DNA from: Achromobacter sp. Marseille-Q4962
GTDB taxonomy: Bacteria > Pseudomonadota > Gammaproteobacteria > Burkholderiales > Burkholderiaceae_B
DNA: 64,000 bases
NCBI RefSeq assembly: GCF_943737005.1
Contig: NZ_CALSFU010000012.1
Coordinates: 62,001 to 126,000 of the forward strand
Direction: 5' to 3'
Each line of letters begins with the position of its first letter. Position 1 is the first letter of the stretch. The notes under the pieces were generated by a model. The model worked only from the letters and a program-made list of their open reading frames with translations. It did no database searches and had not been told where the DNA came from. The translations under genes were made by a program, and so were the position numbers. This document shows positions 1-7,521 of this stretch, in pieces.

Positions 1-573
1 TACGAACTTGGGCTTGGAGGTGGTGCCGGACGTGGTGAAGCACAGCACGCCGGCGTTGGGCGCGGCCGCGGGCGGCTGCTGCGGGGCGCGCAGCAGCTCG
101 TCATAGCGATAGGCCGGCAGGCCGTGCGCCTGCGGCAAGGGCGCGCCTCCCTGTTCGTCCACCGCCACCAGTCCGCGCAGCCGGCCCAGGCGTTCCGGCG
201 GCACGCCGTTGAGAATGCCGGTGAAATCAATGGCCTTGAAGCCCGGCCAATAGATCAGCCAGTCGGCCCGGCCCCGGCCGAGAATGTCCGCCAGTTCGAG
301 GGCGCGGAACCGCGTGTTCACGGCCAGCGCCAGCGCGCCCAGGTGCGCGCAGGCCAGGAAGGATTCCACCCAGGCCGCGCAGTTGGGCAGCCACAGCGCC
401 ACGCGGTGGCCGGACCCGACGCCCAGGCTGGCCAGCCCCGCGGCCAGCGCGCGGCTGCGGCCGAACAGCGCGGCGCGGCTCAGGGGGCGGTCGCGGTCGA
501 TGAGGGCGACGGCGTCGGGGCGGCTGGCCGCCAGCGCGGCCAGGCGCTCGGAAAACGTATCGGAGTCGGACAT
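1..573 (-). CDS. Acyl-CoA synthetase (AMP-forming), N-terminal part only
   Basis: Partial gene; the C-terminal part lies beyond the left edge. The 191 visible residues begin MSDSDTFSERLAALAASRPD and carry the usual N-terminal layout of the acyl-adenylate-forming (ANL) family. It would activate a carboxylic acid with ATP and CoA. The last visible residues, FTTSGTTSKPKFV, match the family P-loop motif TSGTTGxPK, with Ser in place of the usual Gly, so the cut falls just after the nucleotide-binding loop. A second in-frame ATG lies three codons upstream (582) and neither has a clear Shine-Dalgarno sequence. It follows the cyclase gene by 26 bases on the same strand, so the two are probably co-transcribed. 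The substrate is not readable; the neighbouring Bug receptor and SDR suggest an imported organic acid. Confidence 0.85.
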   Translation of the reverse strand, partial: MSDSDTFSERLAALAASRPDAVALIDRDRPLSRAALFGRSRALAAGLASLGVGSGHRVALWLPNCAAWVESFLACAHLGALALAVNTRFRALELADILGRGRADWLIYWPGFKAIDFTGILNGVPPERLGRLRGLVAVDEQGGAPLPQAHGLPAYRYDELLRAPQQPPAAAPNAGVLCFTTSGTTSKPKFV

Positions 574-599
574 GGAAGGCATGGAAAGACAGGAAAAAA

Positions 600-1634
600 T
601 CAGACCGTGGCGATGGGCGTGACGGGCGAGCCCACCGCGCCGGGCATGCGCAGCGGGGGTGCGGTGAGCAGGAAGCGGGAGCGTCCGTTGGCATGCAGCC
701 AGTCGGCCAGCTCTTTCAGGTACCAGAGCTCGGCCAACGGCACGCCCAGCTTGAACAGGCAGTGGTGATGCAGCGGCAGCACGGAATGCGAGGAGCCCGC
801 GCCGCGGGCCGGATAGGCTTCCACGGCGTAGTTGTCGGCGCAGATGGCGGCCACTCCCGAATCGGTGATCCATTGCAGCAAGGCGGGGTCGGAGCCGTCG
901 AGCACCGCGCCGGTCTGCTCCAGCGCGTGCGCGTCCGGCTCGCCGTTCATCGCCAGCACGGCCTCGGCGAACCCGGTGCGCAACACGAGCATGTCGCCCG
1001 GCTCCACCACCGCGCCCTGGGCGCGCATGGCCGTCTGCAGGCCGGCATGGTCCACCACGGTGCGGCCCGGGCCGAACGCGCGCTCCAGGTCCACCAGCAC
1101 GCCGCGGCCCTGCATGCCCTTCTCGGCGTAGCGGTTGATGCCGAGCCGGCGGGCATACGAGCGGCCAGGCGGGCAGCACGCGTCGCCGCCCGCATCTGCG
1201 CCGCCCAGCACGTCCACCCCGGCCGCGTAGCCGTTGTAATACACGCGGCGGGGTTCGCCGTCGCCCTGGATGTCGAACAGCGCGCCCACGTGGCACAGGC
1301 CGTCCCATTGGGTGGAGTACTGCATCGACAGGGTGACCTGGTCGTCCGACAGCACGTCCACCGCGCCCGGCTGCACGGCCGACATGGCGAAATTGAGATA
1401 AGGCGTGCCCTCGCGCGTGGTGGGCGCGAGAATGGGCGCGTGGCGGCGGGGGTTGAGCACGTTGCCGCCCGGCAGGTCCAGCGGCAGCGACAGGCAGAAC
1501 GCCTGTCCGGCGCGCACCTCGCGCACGCCCTGCAGCACTTTCTCGGGCGTGAGCAGGTTGAGGCGGCCGATCTCGTCGTCGGGGCCGAAATCGCCCCAGG
1601 TGGAGCCTTCGGGGCGGTGTTTCCAGCGTTTCAT
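600..1634 (-). CDS. Cyclase-family protein (kynurenine-formamidase-like hydrolase)
   Basis: A 344-residue protein of the cyclase superfamily (PF04199 type), metal-dependent hydrolases that include bacterial kynurenine formamidase. The segment STQWDGLCHVG matches the TQWDxxxH form of the metal site found in the longer members, rather than the HxGTHxD form of KynB, so kynurenine is unlikely to be the substrate. The start at 1634 was chosen because GAGGAGA lies seven bases ahead of it; the frame stays open further upstream, but that part runs through the promoter region. The downstream ligase gene follows closely. Family assignment is good, reaction unknown. Confidence 0.8.
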   Translation of the reverse strand: MKRWKHRPEGSTWGDFGPDDEIGRLNLLTPEKVLQGVREVRAGQAFCLSLPLDLPGGNVLNPRRHAPILAPTTREGTPYLNFAMSAVQPGAVDVLSDDQVTLSMQYSTQWDGLCHVGALFDIQGDGEPRRVYYNGYAAGVDVLGGADAGGDACCPPGRSYARRLGINRYAEKGMQGRGVLVDLERAFGPGRTVVDHAGLQTAMRAQGAVVEPGDMLVLRTGFAEAVLAMNGEPDAHALEQTGAVLDGSDPALLQWITDSGVAAICADNYAVEAYPARGAGSSHSVLPLHHHCLFKLGVPLAELWYLKELADWLHANGRSRFLLTAPPLRMPGAVGSPVTPIATV

Positions 1635-1674
1635 CGGATTGTCTCCTCGAGGGTTTTCGTGTTCATATGAATAT

Positions 1675-1692
1675 AGTACGTATTTACGTACT
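1675..1692. promoter_or_regulatory. Perfect 18-bp palindrome in a divergent promoter region
   Basis: AGTACGTATTTACGTACT is fully self-complementary (8-bp arms, TT centre). It lies in the 107-bp gap between the cyclase gene and the Bug receptor gene, inside a short AT-rich stretch. Position and symmetry fit an operator for a dimeric repressor (TetR, GntR or MarR type) controlling both directions. No regulator gene is adjacent inside the window, so it may lie left of position 1. Confidence 0.55.
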
Positions 1693-1741
1693 TTTAGAAC
1701 AGCATAAATCCGCCGCAGCGGATCCGACAAGGAGACAGTCC

Positions 1742-2746
1742 ATGAAGCATTTCCCGCACCCGCTGGCCGGCCGCCGCCGGCTGGCGGCGGCCCTGGCCGC
1801 CACGCTCGGCCTGCTGGCCCTGTCCGGCGCGCACGCGGCAGGCTATCCGGAGCATCCCGTCACCGTGGTGGTGCCGTATCCGCCGGGCGGCGGCGCCGAC
1901 ATCTTCGGCCGGGCCATCGCGCACGCCATGGAGCCCGGCCTGAAGCAGACCGTGCTGGTGGAAAACAAGCCCGGCGCGGGCGGCAACGTCGGCATGGCCT
2001 ACGTGGCGCGCGCCAAGGCCGACGGCTACACGCTGGGCCTGGGCACCATCGGCACCCAGACCATCAACCAGTTCCTCTACAGCAACATGGCGTTCGACCC
2101 GGAGCACGACCTGGTCCCGATCGCCCTGGTGTCCACCACGCCCAACGTGATCGCCGTCAGCGCCAAGTCGCCCTACAAGACGGTGGCCGACATCATCGAG
2201 GCCGCGCGTGCCGCCAAGGAGAAAAAGCTCACCTATGCCTCGCCGGGCGTGGGCTCCTCGGTGCATCTCACGGGCGCGTATTTCGAGGCCATGGCGGGCA
2301 TTCCGCTGCTGCACGTGCCGTTCAAGGGCACCTCGGCGTCGTTGCCGGCGGTGGCGGGCGGGCAGGTGGACCTGCTGTTCGACAACCTGCCCGGGTCGCT
2401 GGCGCAGATCAAGGACGGCAAGCTGGTGCGCGGCGTGGCCGTTACGTCCGCCCAGCGCGACCCGTCCGTGCCCGACCTGCCCACGGTGGCCGAATCGGGC
2501 CTGCCCGGGTTCGACGTCACTGCATGGTTCGCGCTGTACGCACCGCGCAGCACGCCGGCGCCGGTGGTGAAGCAGCTCATCGAGGCGGCGCGCGGCGGCC
2601 TGCGCGATCCGGCGCTGGCGGCGAGCTTCGCCACCATGGGCGCCAAGCCGGGCACGCTGTTCGGCGACGACCTGGCCGCCTTCGAGCGCGCGGAGCGCAA
2701 GAAGTGGGGGCAGCTCATCAAAGACAAGGGGATCACCGCGCAATGA
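1742..2746 (+). CDS. Bug-family tripartite tricarboxylate transporter receptor
   Basis: A 334-residue periplasmic solute receptor of the TctC/Bug family, which captures carboxylates or other small organics, normally for a TctAB-type permease. The N-terminus has arginines, a hydrophobic stretch and an ALSGAHAA cleavage region, i.e. a Sec signal peptide. The mature part shows the family hallmarks VTVVVPYPPGGGADIFGR, VENKPGAGG and HVPFKG. AAGGAGA precedes the ATG by seven bases. No TctA or TctB gene is present, as is common for the many orphan Bug genes of Bordetella relatives. Its stop overlaps the start of the next gene (ATGA), so the two are translationally coupled. The ligand cannot be deduced. 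Confidence 0.93.
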   Translation: MKHFPHPLAGRRRLAAALAATLGLLALSGAHAAGYPEHPVTVVVPYPPGGGADIFGRAIAHAMEPGLKQTVLVENKPGAGGNVGMAYVARAKADGYTLGLGTIGTQTINQFLYSNMAFDPEHDLVPIALVSTTPNVIAVSAKSPYKTVADIIEAARAAKEKKLTYASPGVGSSVHLTGAYFEAMAGIPLLHVPFKGTSASLPAVAGGQVDLLFDNLPGSLAQIKDGKLVRGVAVTSAQRDPSVPDLPTVAESGLPGFDVTAWFALYAPRSTPAPVVKQLIEAARGGLRDPALAASFATMGAKPGTLFGDDLAAFERAERKKWGQLIKDKGITAQ

Positions 2747-3465
2747 ACAAGCCTACCGCTCTGGTCACGGGCGCAAGCCGCGGCATCGGCCGCGCCATCG
2801 CGGCGCGGCTCCTGGCCGACGGTTTCGACGTGGTCAATTTCAGCCGTACGCCGCCCGCCGATCCGATGCCGGGCGAAACCTTCCGCCCGGTGGACCTGAG
2901 CGACACCGAGGCCGCCGCGGCGGCGGCCCGGGAGCTGGCCGCCAGCCGTCAGGTGCTGCACCTGGTCAACAACGCCGGCCTGATCCGCGTGGCGCCGCTG
3001 GCGGACGCAAGCCCGGCCGACATGGCGCACACGCTGGCGCTCAATCTGATCGCGCCCATGGTGCTGGCGCAGGCGCTGCTGCCGGCCATGCGCGCCGCGC
3101 GCTTCGGACGCATCGTCAATATCGGCAGCCGCGCCGGCCTGGGCAAGCCGGGGCGCACCGCCTACGGCGCGTCCAAGGCCGGGCTGGCCGGCATGTCGCG
3201 CACCTGGGCGCTGGAGCTGGCGGCCGACGGCATCACCGTCAACACGGTGGCGCCGGGCCCGGTGGCCACGGAGCTGTTCAACCAGTCCAATCCGCCCGGC
3301 GATCCGCGCACGCTGGCGCTGGAAGCGGCCATTCCCGTGGGCAGGGTGGGGCGGCCGGAGGAGGTGGCGCACGCGGTGGCCATGTTCCTGCACCGCGACG
3401 CGGGCTTCATCACGGGCCAGCTTCTGTACGTCTGCGGCGGCGTTTCCGCGGGCTCGGCGGGTTGA
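2743..3465 (+). CDS. Short-chain dehydrogenase/reductase (FabG-like)
   Basis: A 240-residue classical SDR. It has the Rossmann motif TGASRGIG near residue 8, the NNAG motif, the catalytic Ser in NIGSRAG and the YGASK catalytic Tyr/Lys. The C-terminus GQLLYVCGGVSAG fits the FabG/3-oxoacyl reductase subfamily. It is expected to be a cytoplasmic NAD(P)-dependent oxidoreductase acting on a hydroxy or keto group. The start codon overlaps the stop of the Bug gene by four bases, so it probably acts in the same pathway as the imported solute, perhaps with the ligase and cyclase on the other strand. Substrate unknown. Confidence 0.9.
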   Translation: MNKPTALVTGASRGIGRAIAARLLADGFDVVNFSRTPPADPMPGETFRPVDLSDTEAAAAAARELAASRQVLHLVNNAGLIRVAPLADASPADMAHTLALNLIAPMVLAQALLPAMRAARFGRIVNIGSRAGLGKPGRTAYGASKAGLAGMSRTWALELAADGITVNTVAPGPVATELFNQSNPPGDPRTLALEAAIPVGRVGRPEEVAHAVAMFLHRDAGFITGQLLYVCGGVSAGSAG

Positions 3466-3516
3466 GCCGCGCGGGTCGCGCTATGCTGCAAGCCTGTGCC
3501 TTGAAGGAGGGTTGCG

Positions 3517-4191
3517 ATGCAGGTGAACATAGTGCTGTTCGAGGGGCTGACCCAGCTCGACATGACAGGGCCCTACGAAGTGCTGGCCGCCGCGCCGGGC
3601 TTCACCGTGGACCTGGTGGCCAAGACGCGCGAGCCCGTGCGTTCCGACCGTGGGCTGGCCTTCGTGCCGACCCGCACGCTGGACGACGCGCCGCCCTGTG
3701 ACCTGCTGGTGGTGCCGGGCGGGCCGGGCACCGACGCGGCGCTGCTCGATCCCGATTGGGTGGCGTTCACGCGCAGGCAGGCGCTGGCGGCGCGTCATGT
3801 CTTCGGCATCTGCACCGGCTCGCTGTTGCTGGGGGCGGCCGGGCTGCTCAAGGGCCGCCGCGCTTCCACGCACTGGCGCGCGCGCGAGCTGCTGGCGGCC
3901 TTCGGCGCCACGCCCAGCGACGAGCGCCTGTGCGTGGACGGCAACTTCTATACCGCGGGCGGCGTCACTTCGGGCATCGACATGGCGCTCAAGGTGGTGG
4001 CCGACCTGTGCGGCCTGGAGACGGCGCAGCTCATCCAGCTCCAGATCGAATACGACCCCAAACCGCCGTTTCCGGGCGGCACGCCGCACACGTCGGAGCC
4101 GGCCATCGTGCAGCGGTACCTTGCCCGTTCGGCCGAGCGCCATGCGCGGCGCGCGGCCGCCGTGCAGCGGGCGACCGCCGCCATGCCCTGA
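3517..4191 (+). CDS. DJ-1/PfpI family protein (isonitrile-hydratase-like)
   Basis: A 224-residue class I glutamine-amidotransferase-like protein of the DJ-1/PfpI superfamily. The nucleophile elbow is GICTGSLLLGAAGLL with the conserved Cys, followed by GRRASTHW, a pattern shared with isonitrile hydratase and related enzymes. GGVTSGIDMAL near residue 150 is also typical of that branch. GGAGG stands seven bases before the ATG. It lies 51 bases after the SDR gene on the same strand and could belong to the same transcript. It may be a hydratase, a stress-related enzyme or a truncated AraC-type regulator; at 224 residues there is no DNA-binding domain. Confidence 0.85.
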   Translation: MQVNIVLFEGLTQLDMTGPYEVLAAAPGFTVDLVAKTREPVRSDRGLAFVPTRTLDDAPPCDLLVVPGGPGTDAALLDPDWVAFTRRQALAARHVFGICTGSLLLGAAGLLKGRRASTHWRARELLAAFGATPSDERLCVDGNFYTAGGVTSGIDMALKVVADLCGLETAQLIQLQIEYDPKPPFPGGTPHTSEPAIVQRYLARSAERHARRAAAVQRATAAMP

Positions 4192-6075
4192 TCAGGTTGC
4201 GGCCGGCTCAGGCGCGGCCGGCTCAGGCGCGGCCCGCGCCGGATCGCCGGCCCCGTCGTCCAGGAACTCGCCGCGGTCCAGGCCCTTGGTGAGTTCCAGC
4301 GCCTGGCGTTCGAAGAGCCGGCGGTACAGCCCGCCGCGCAGCCGGATGAGGTGCTCGTGGCTGCCTTCCTCGACCACACGGCCGCGGTCCATGACCAGCA
4401 GCCGGTCGAGCGCGCGCACCGTGGACAGGCGGTGCGCCACCACCAGCGTGGTGCGGCCCACCATCAGCCTGTCCATGGCCTGTTGGATCAGCACTTCGCT
4501 TTCGCTGTCCAGGCTGGAGGTGGCCTCGTCCAGGATGAGGATGGGCGCGTCCGCGAGGAAAGCGCGCGCGATGGCCACGCGCTGGCGCTCGCCGCCCGAC
4601 AGTTTCACGCCGCGCTCGCCCACCAGCGTGTCGTAGCCGCGCGGCAGCGCCATGATGAAGTCGTGGGCGCTGGCGAGCCGCGCCGCCTGCTCGATTTCCG
4701 CCTGGGTGGCGCCGGGCCTGCCGTAGGCGATGTTCTCGGCCAGCGTGCGGTGAAACAGCACCGGCTCTTGCTGCACGATGGCGATCTGGCTGCGCAGCGA
4801 GGCCTGGCGCACCTGGGCGATGTCCTGCCCGTCGATCGCGATGCGCCCGCCGTTCACGTCATACAGACGCTGGATCAGCTTGATGAACGTGGTCTTGCCC
4901 GAGCCGGAATGGCCCACCAGCCCCACGCGTTCGCCTGGCGCGATGCGCACCGAGAAATCGCGGTACAGCGGCTGTTCATGGTTGCCGTAGCGGAAATCCA
5001 CGTGCTCGAAGCGGATTTCGCCCCGGGGCACGCGCAGCTCGCCCGCGCCGGGCCGGTCTTCCACGCCCAGCTTCTGCGCGTCCAGGTCCACCAGCTCTTC
5101 CATGTCGTTGACCGAACGCTGCAGGTTGCGGATGTGCATGCCCACGTCGCGCAGGTAGCCCTGCAGCATGAAGAACATGGTGAGCGCGAAGGTGATGTCG
5201 CCCACGCTGGCCTGTCGGCGCGACCACAGCAGCAGCGCGGCGCCCACCATGGCGGCCTGCATGGCCGCCAGCATGGCGCCCTGGATGCCGCCGTTGACCG
5301 TGCCGCGCACCCAGGTGCGCCGCGTCCGCAGCCGCCACTTGCGCACCACGCGCTCCAGCCGCGCTTCTTCGCGCGTTTCCGCGCCGAAAGCCTTGACCAC
5401 GGCATTGCAGCTCACGGCGTCGGCCAGCGCGCCGCCCATGCGGGTGTCCCAGGCATTGCCCAGGCGCGCCGCCGGCGCTACATAGGTGAGCGACAGCGTG
5501 GTGGTGACGGCGATGTACAGCACCGAGCCCAGTCCCACCACCAGGCCCATTACCGGCCAATGCAGGCCGAGCATGACCGTCGCGCCCACCAGCATCGCGA
5601 CCGAGGGCAGCAGGGCGATGAGCAGCGTGTCGTTCAGCAGGTCGACCGCCCACATGCCGCGGGTGATCTTGCGCACGGTCGAACCGGCGAAGCTGTTGGC
5701 GTGCCAGTCCGTGGAGAACCGCTGCACGCGGTGAAACGCATGCGAAACGATGCCGTTCATCATCTTGAGCGTGAAGCCGATGATGCTCTGGAACATGGCC
5801 TGGCGCAGCAGGGTGCCGCCCACGCCCAGCGCGATCAGCGCCCAGAAGGCGTGCATGGCCATGGTCCAGGCCCGCCCATCGTCGGCGGCGCCGGAGGCCA
5901 CGGCGTCGATCAGCCGGCCGGCGAACATCGGCGTCAGCACGTCGGCCAGCGCGCCCAGCAGCGCCAGGCCGATGATGAGGCCGGCGCGCGCGGGCTGGCG
6001 TCCCCAGTGGCGGAAGGTGTAGAGCAGGACATTCCTGAATGTCTGTCCTCGGGAGTTTTTCTTGTCGTGAACCAT
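4192..6075 (-). CDS. ABC exporter half-transporter (TMD-NBD fusion)
   Basis: A 627-residue exporter. The first 320 or so residues hold about six membrane helices (for example AGLIIGLALLGALADV and PVMGLVVGLGSVLYIAV). The ATPase domain has Walker A GHSGSGKTT near residue 390, signature LSGGERQRVAIARA near 492, Walker B ILILDEATSSLD and the switch VVAHRLST. It should work as a homodimer exporting a lipid, peptide or drug from the inner membrane. The C-terminal tail is Ala/Pro/Glu-rich. The gene sits behind a leader of roughly 265 bases with its own promoter and a small peptide ORF, so expression may be conditional. It converges tail to tail with the DJ-1 gene. The substrate cannot be told from sequence. 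Confidence 0.93.
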   Translation of the reverse strand: MVHDKKNSRGQTFRNVLLYTFRHWGRQPARAGLIIGLALLGALADVLTPMFAGRLIDAVASGAADDGRAWTMAMHAFWALIALGVGGTLLRQAMFQSIIGFTLKMMNGIVSHAFHRVQRFSTDWHANSFAGSTVRKITRGMWAVDLLNDTLLIALLPSVAMLVGATVMLGLHWPVMGLVVGLGSVLYIAVTTTLSLTYVAPAARLGNAWDTRMGGALADAVSCNAVVKAFGAETREEARLERVVRKWRLRTRRTWVRGTVNGGIQGAMLAAMQAAMVGAALLLWSRRQASVGDITFALTMFFMLQGYLRDVGMHIRNLQRSVNDMEELVDLDAQKLGVEDRPGAGELRVPRGEIRFEHVDFRYGNHEQPLYRDFSVRIAPGERVGLVGHSGSGKTTFIKLIQRLYDVNGGRIAIDGQDIAQVRQASLRSQIAIVQQEPVLFHRTLAENIAYGRPGATQAEIEQAARLASAHDFIMALPRGYDTLVGERGVKLSGGERQRVAIARAFLADAPILILDEATSSLDSESEVLIQQAMDRLMVGRTTLVVAHRLSTVRALDRLLVMDRGRVVEEGSHEHLIRLRGGLYRRLFERQALELTKGLDRGEFLDDGAGDPARAAPEPAAPEPAAT

Positions 6076-6241
6076 AGGCCTAAGCCCGGCGCGCGGCGCG
6101 CAGGCTTCCTTGTGGGAAAAAACGGAAACGGCCCGGGCGCAAGGCGCGGGCGACGGCTTAAGGGGTCGGGATCGGGCGCGGCGGACCGCGCGCGGAAGCT
6201 AGAAAACGCTTCTGCGGCGTGTCCGCGCGGGCAACGGCAAC

Positions 6242-6289
6242 TTAATGGCGTTGCGGGGATACGCGCGGGACGGCGGTAAACGGATACAT
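6242..6289 (-). CDS. Putative 15-codon leader peptide ahead of the ABC exporter
   Basis: A short ORF reading MYPFTAVPRVSPQRH and a stop. AAGGGAGG ends seven bases before this ATG, a better ribosome site than that of the ABC gene itself; one more ATG lies directly upstream (6292). It lies between a good sigma-70 promoter (6347-6375) and the exporter start at 6075. About 90 bases after its stop is a GC-rich hairpin (6131-6151) followed eight bases later by six U residues (6117-6122). That layout resembles a translation-attenuation leader. This is inference from layout; peptide expression is unproven and no known leader family is recognised. Confidence 0.4.
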   Translation of the reverse strand: MYPFTAVPRVSPQRH

Positions 6290-6346
6290 CATGACGCCTC
6301 CCTTGCTGTGGATGTTGGGGAACATGGGCGAAGGCCCGAATTGCCG

Positions 6347-6375
6347 ATTCTATAGAAATGGGGTAGGCGAATCAA
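6347..6375 (-). promoter_or_regulatory. Sigma-70-type promoter for the ABC exporter leader
   Basis: On the minus strand TTGATT (6375-6370) and TAGAAT (6352-6347) are separated by exactly 17 bases, a 4/6 and a 5/6 match to consensus. It lies downstream of the LysR gene and points toward the exporter. Transcription would begin near 6340, leaving about 265 untranslated bases. The gene-free stretch 6076-6433 is thus largely a leader. Confidence 0.55.
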
Positions 6376-6433
6376 TGCGGCTGTAGGGTTTTTCCAACCA
6401 TCGCCTGTGGCGCGGGGCGAGGATCAACGCGCC

Positions 6434-7384
6434 CTAGCGTGGCTGACGGGAAGAGCGGCCGCGTCCGCCGGGCCGGAACGCCGAGAATTCCGCCCAGCGG
6501 GCCTGGGCAAACGCGTACAGCGCGTCCTGCGCGGGCATGGGGGTGCGGCCCGCGAGCCGCGCCAGCGCATAGTGTCCCTGGCGCTGCGGGTCGCGCGCCA
6601 GCGGCACCTGCGCCAGCAGGCCGGCTTCCTGCTGGCTGCGGGTGACGCAGAGCACGCCCAGGAGCAGGGTGTCGGTGCGCAGCGCCACGTCCACGAGCGC
6701 ATCGAGGTTTTCGCAGCGCAGCGTCACCATCTGGTCGGGCGCGCCGGCCGGGCCCAGGGTCTCGGCCAGGCGCAGCGAGACTTCGGGGCTGAGGGTGGAC
6801 GAGGCCACGGGATAGCGCCTGACATGCTCGATGCCGGGCCGCCGCTGCGCCAGGATGGGGTGGCCCGGCCGGCACACGAGGCCCGCGCGCAGCGGCGGCA
6901 GGGCGCGCGTCTCCAGGTCGGAGGCGTCGTACAGCATGCGCGCATCGCACACCATGGCGTCGATGCGCTCGGCGCGCAGCAGCTCCAGCAGGGCTTGCGT
7001 GGCGCCCAGTTCCACCCCCACCCGCACCTGCGGATGGCGTTCGGCCATGTGCGCCAGAAAGGGCGCCAGCAGCAGCGACGCCGGAGCCGGGCTGAAACCC
7101 ACCGAGAGCCGGCCCGACTCGCCGCCCTGCAGGTTGCGCAGTTCGCGCAGCAGCTCGGTTTCCTCGTAGCGCATGCGGCGGGCGCGCTCGACCGCGCAAG
7201 CCCCGTATGCCGTGAGGCGCGGCCTGCCGGAACCGCGATCCAGCAACGGCAGCCCGGCCTCGGCTTCCAGCGCCTGGATGCTGCGGCTGAGCGCGGGCTG
7301 CGACAGGTTCACCGCTTCGGCCGCGCGCGAGAACGTGCCGTGCTCCACCACCGCGAGCAGATGCTTGAGTTTTTGGAAATCCAT
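6434..7384 (-). CDS. LysR-type transcriptional regulator
   Basis: A 316-residue LysR regulator. Residues 1-60 form the winged helix-turn-helix (MDFQKLKHLLAVVEHGTFSRAAEAVNLSQPALSRSIQALE), and the rest is the LysR substrate-binding domain. It is divergent from the exported acylase gene (start 7522), so by the usual LysR arrangement it probably controls that gene and itself from the 137-bp shared region. That region contains GCAT-N7-ATGC around 7400-7420, a possible binding site. The ABC exporter lies downstream but has its own promoter. Inducer unknown. Confidence 0.92.
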   Translation of the reverse strand: MDFQKLKHLLAVVEHGTFSRAAEAVNLSQPALSRSIQALEAEAGLPLLDRGSGRPRLTAYGACAVERARRMRYEETELLRELRNLQGGESGRLSVGFSPAPASLLLAPFLAHMAERHPQVRVGVELGATQALLELLRAERIDAMVCDARMLYDASDLETRALPPLRAGLVCRPGHPILAQRRPGIEHVRRYPVASSTLSPEVSLRLAETLGPAGAPDQMVTLRCENLDALVDVALRTDTLLLGVLCVTRSQQEAGLLAQVPLARDPQRQGHYALARLAGRTPMPAQDALYAFAQARWAEFSAFRPGGRGRSSRQPR

Positions 7385-7521
7385 GTGCCGGGTGCATGAA
7401 AAGCATGAAATAAATGCATTGGAATTATAGAAGGCCGCTTCGTATCATGGCCAGCGGACGGCGCGCACGTGCCCGCCGCCCGCCGCGCCCGGCGCGGACC
7501 AGAAGAAACGGAGAGAGACAC

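Noticed and set aside
4351-6279. A 642-residue open frame antisense to the ABC exporter
   Set aside because: It is His/Ala/Arg/Gln-rich low-complexity translation opposite a clearly conserved exporter, as expected from GC-rich third positions.
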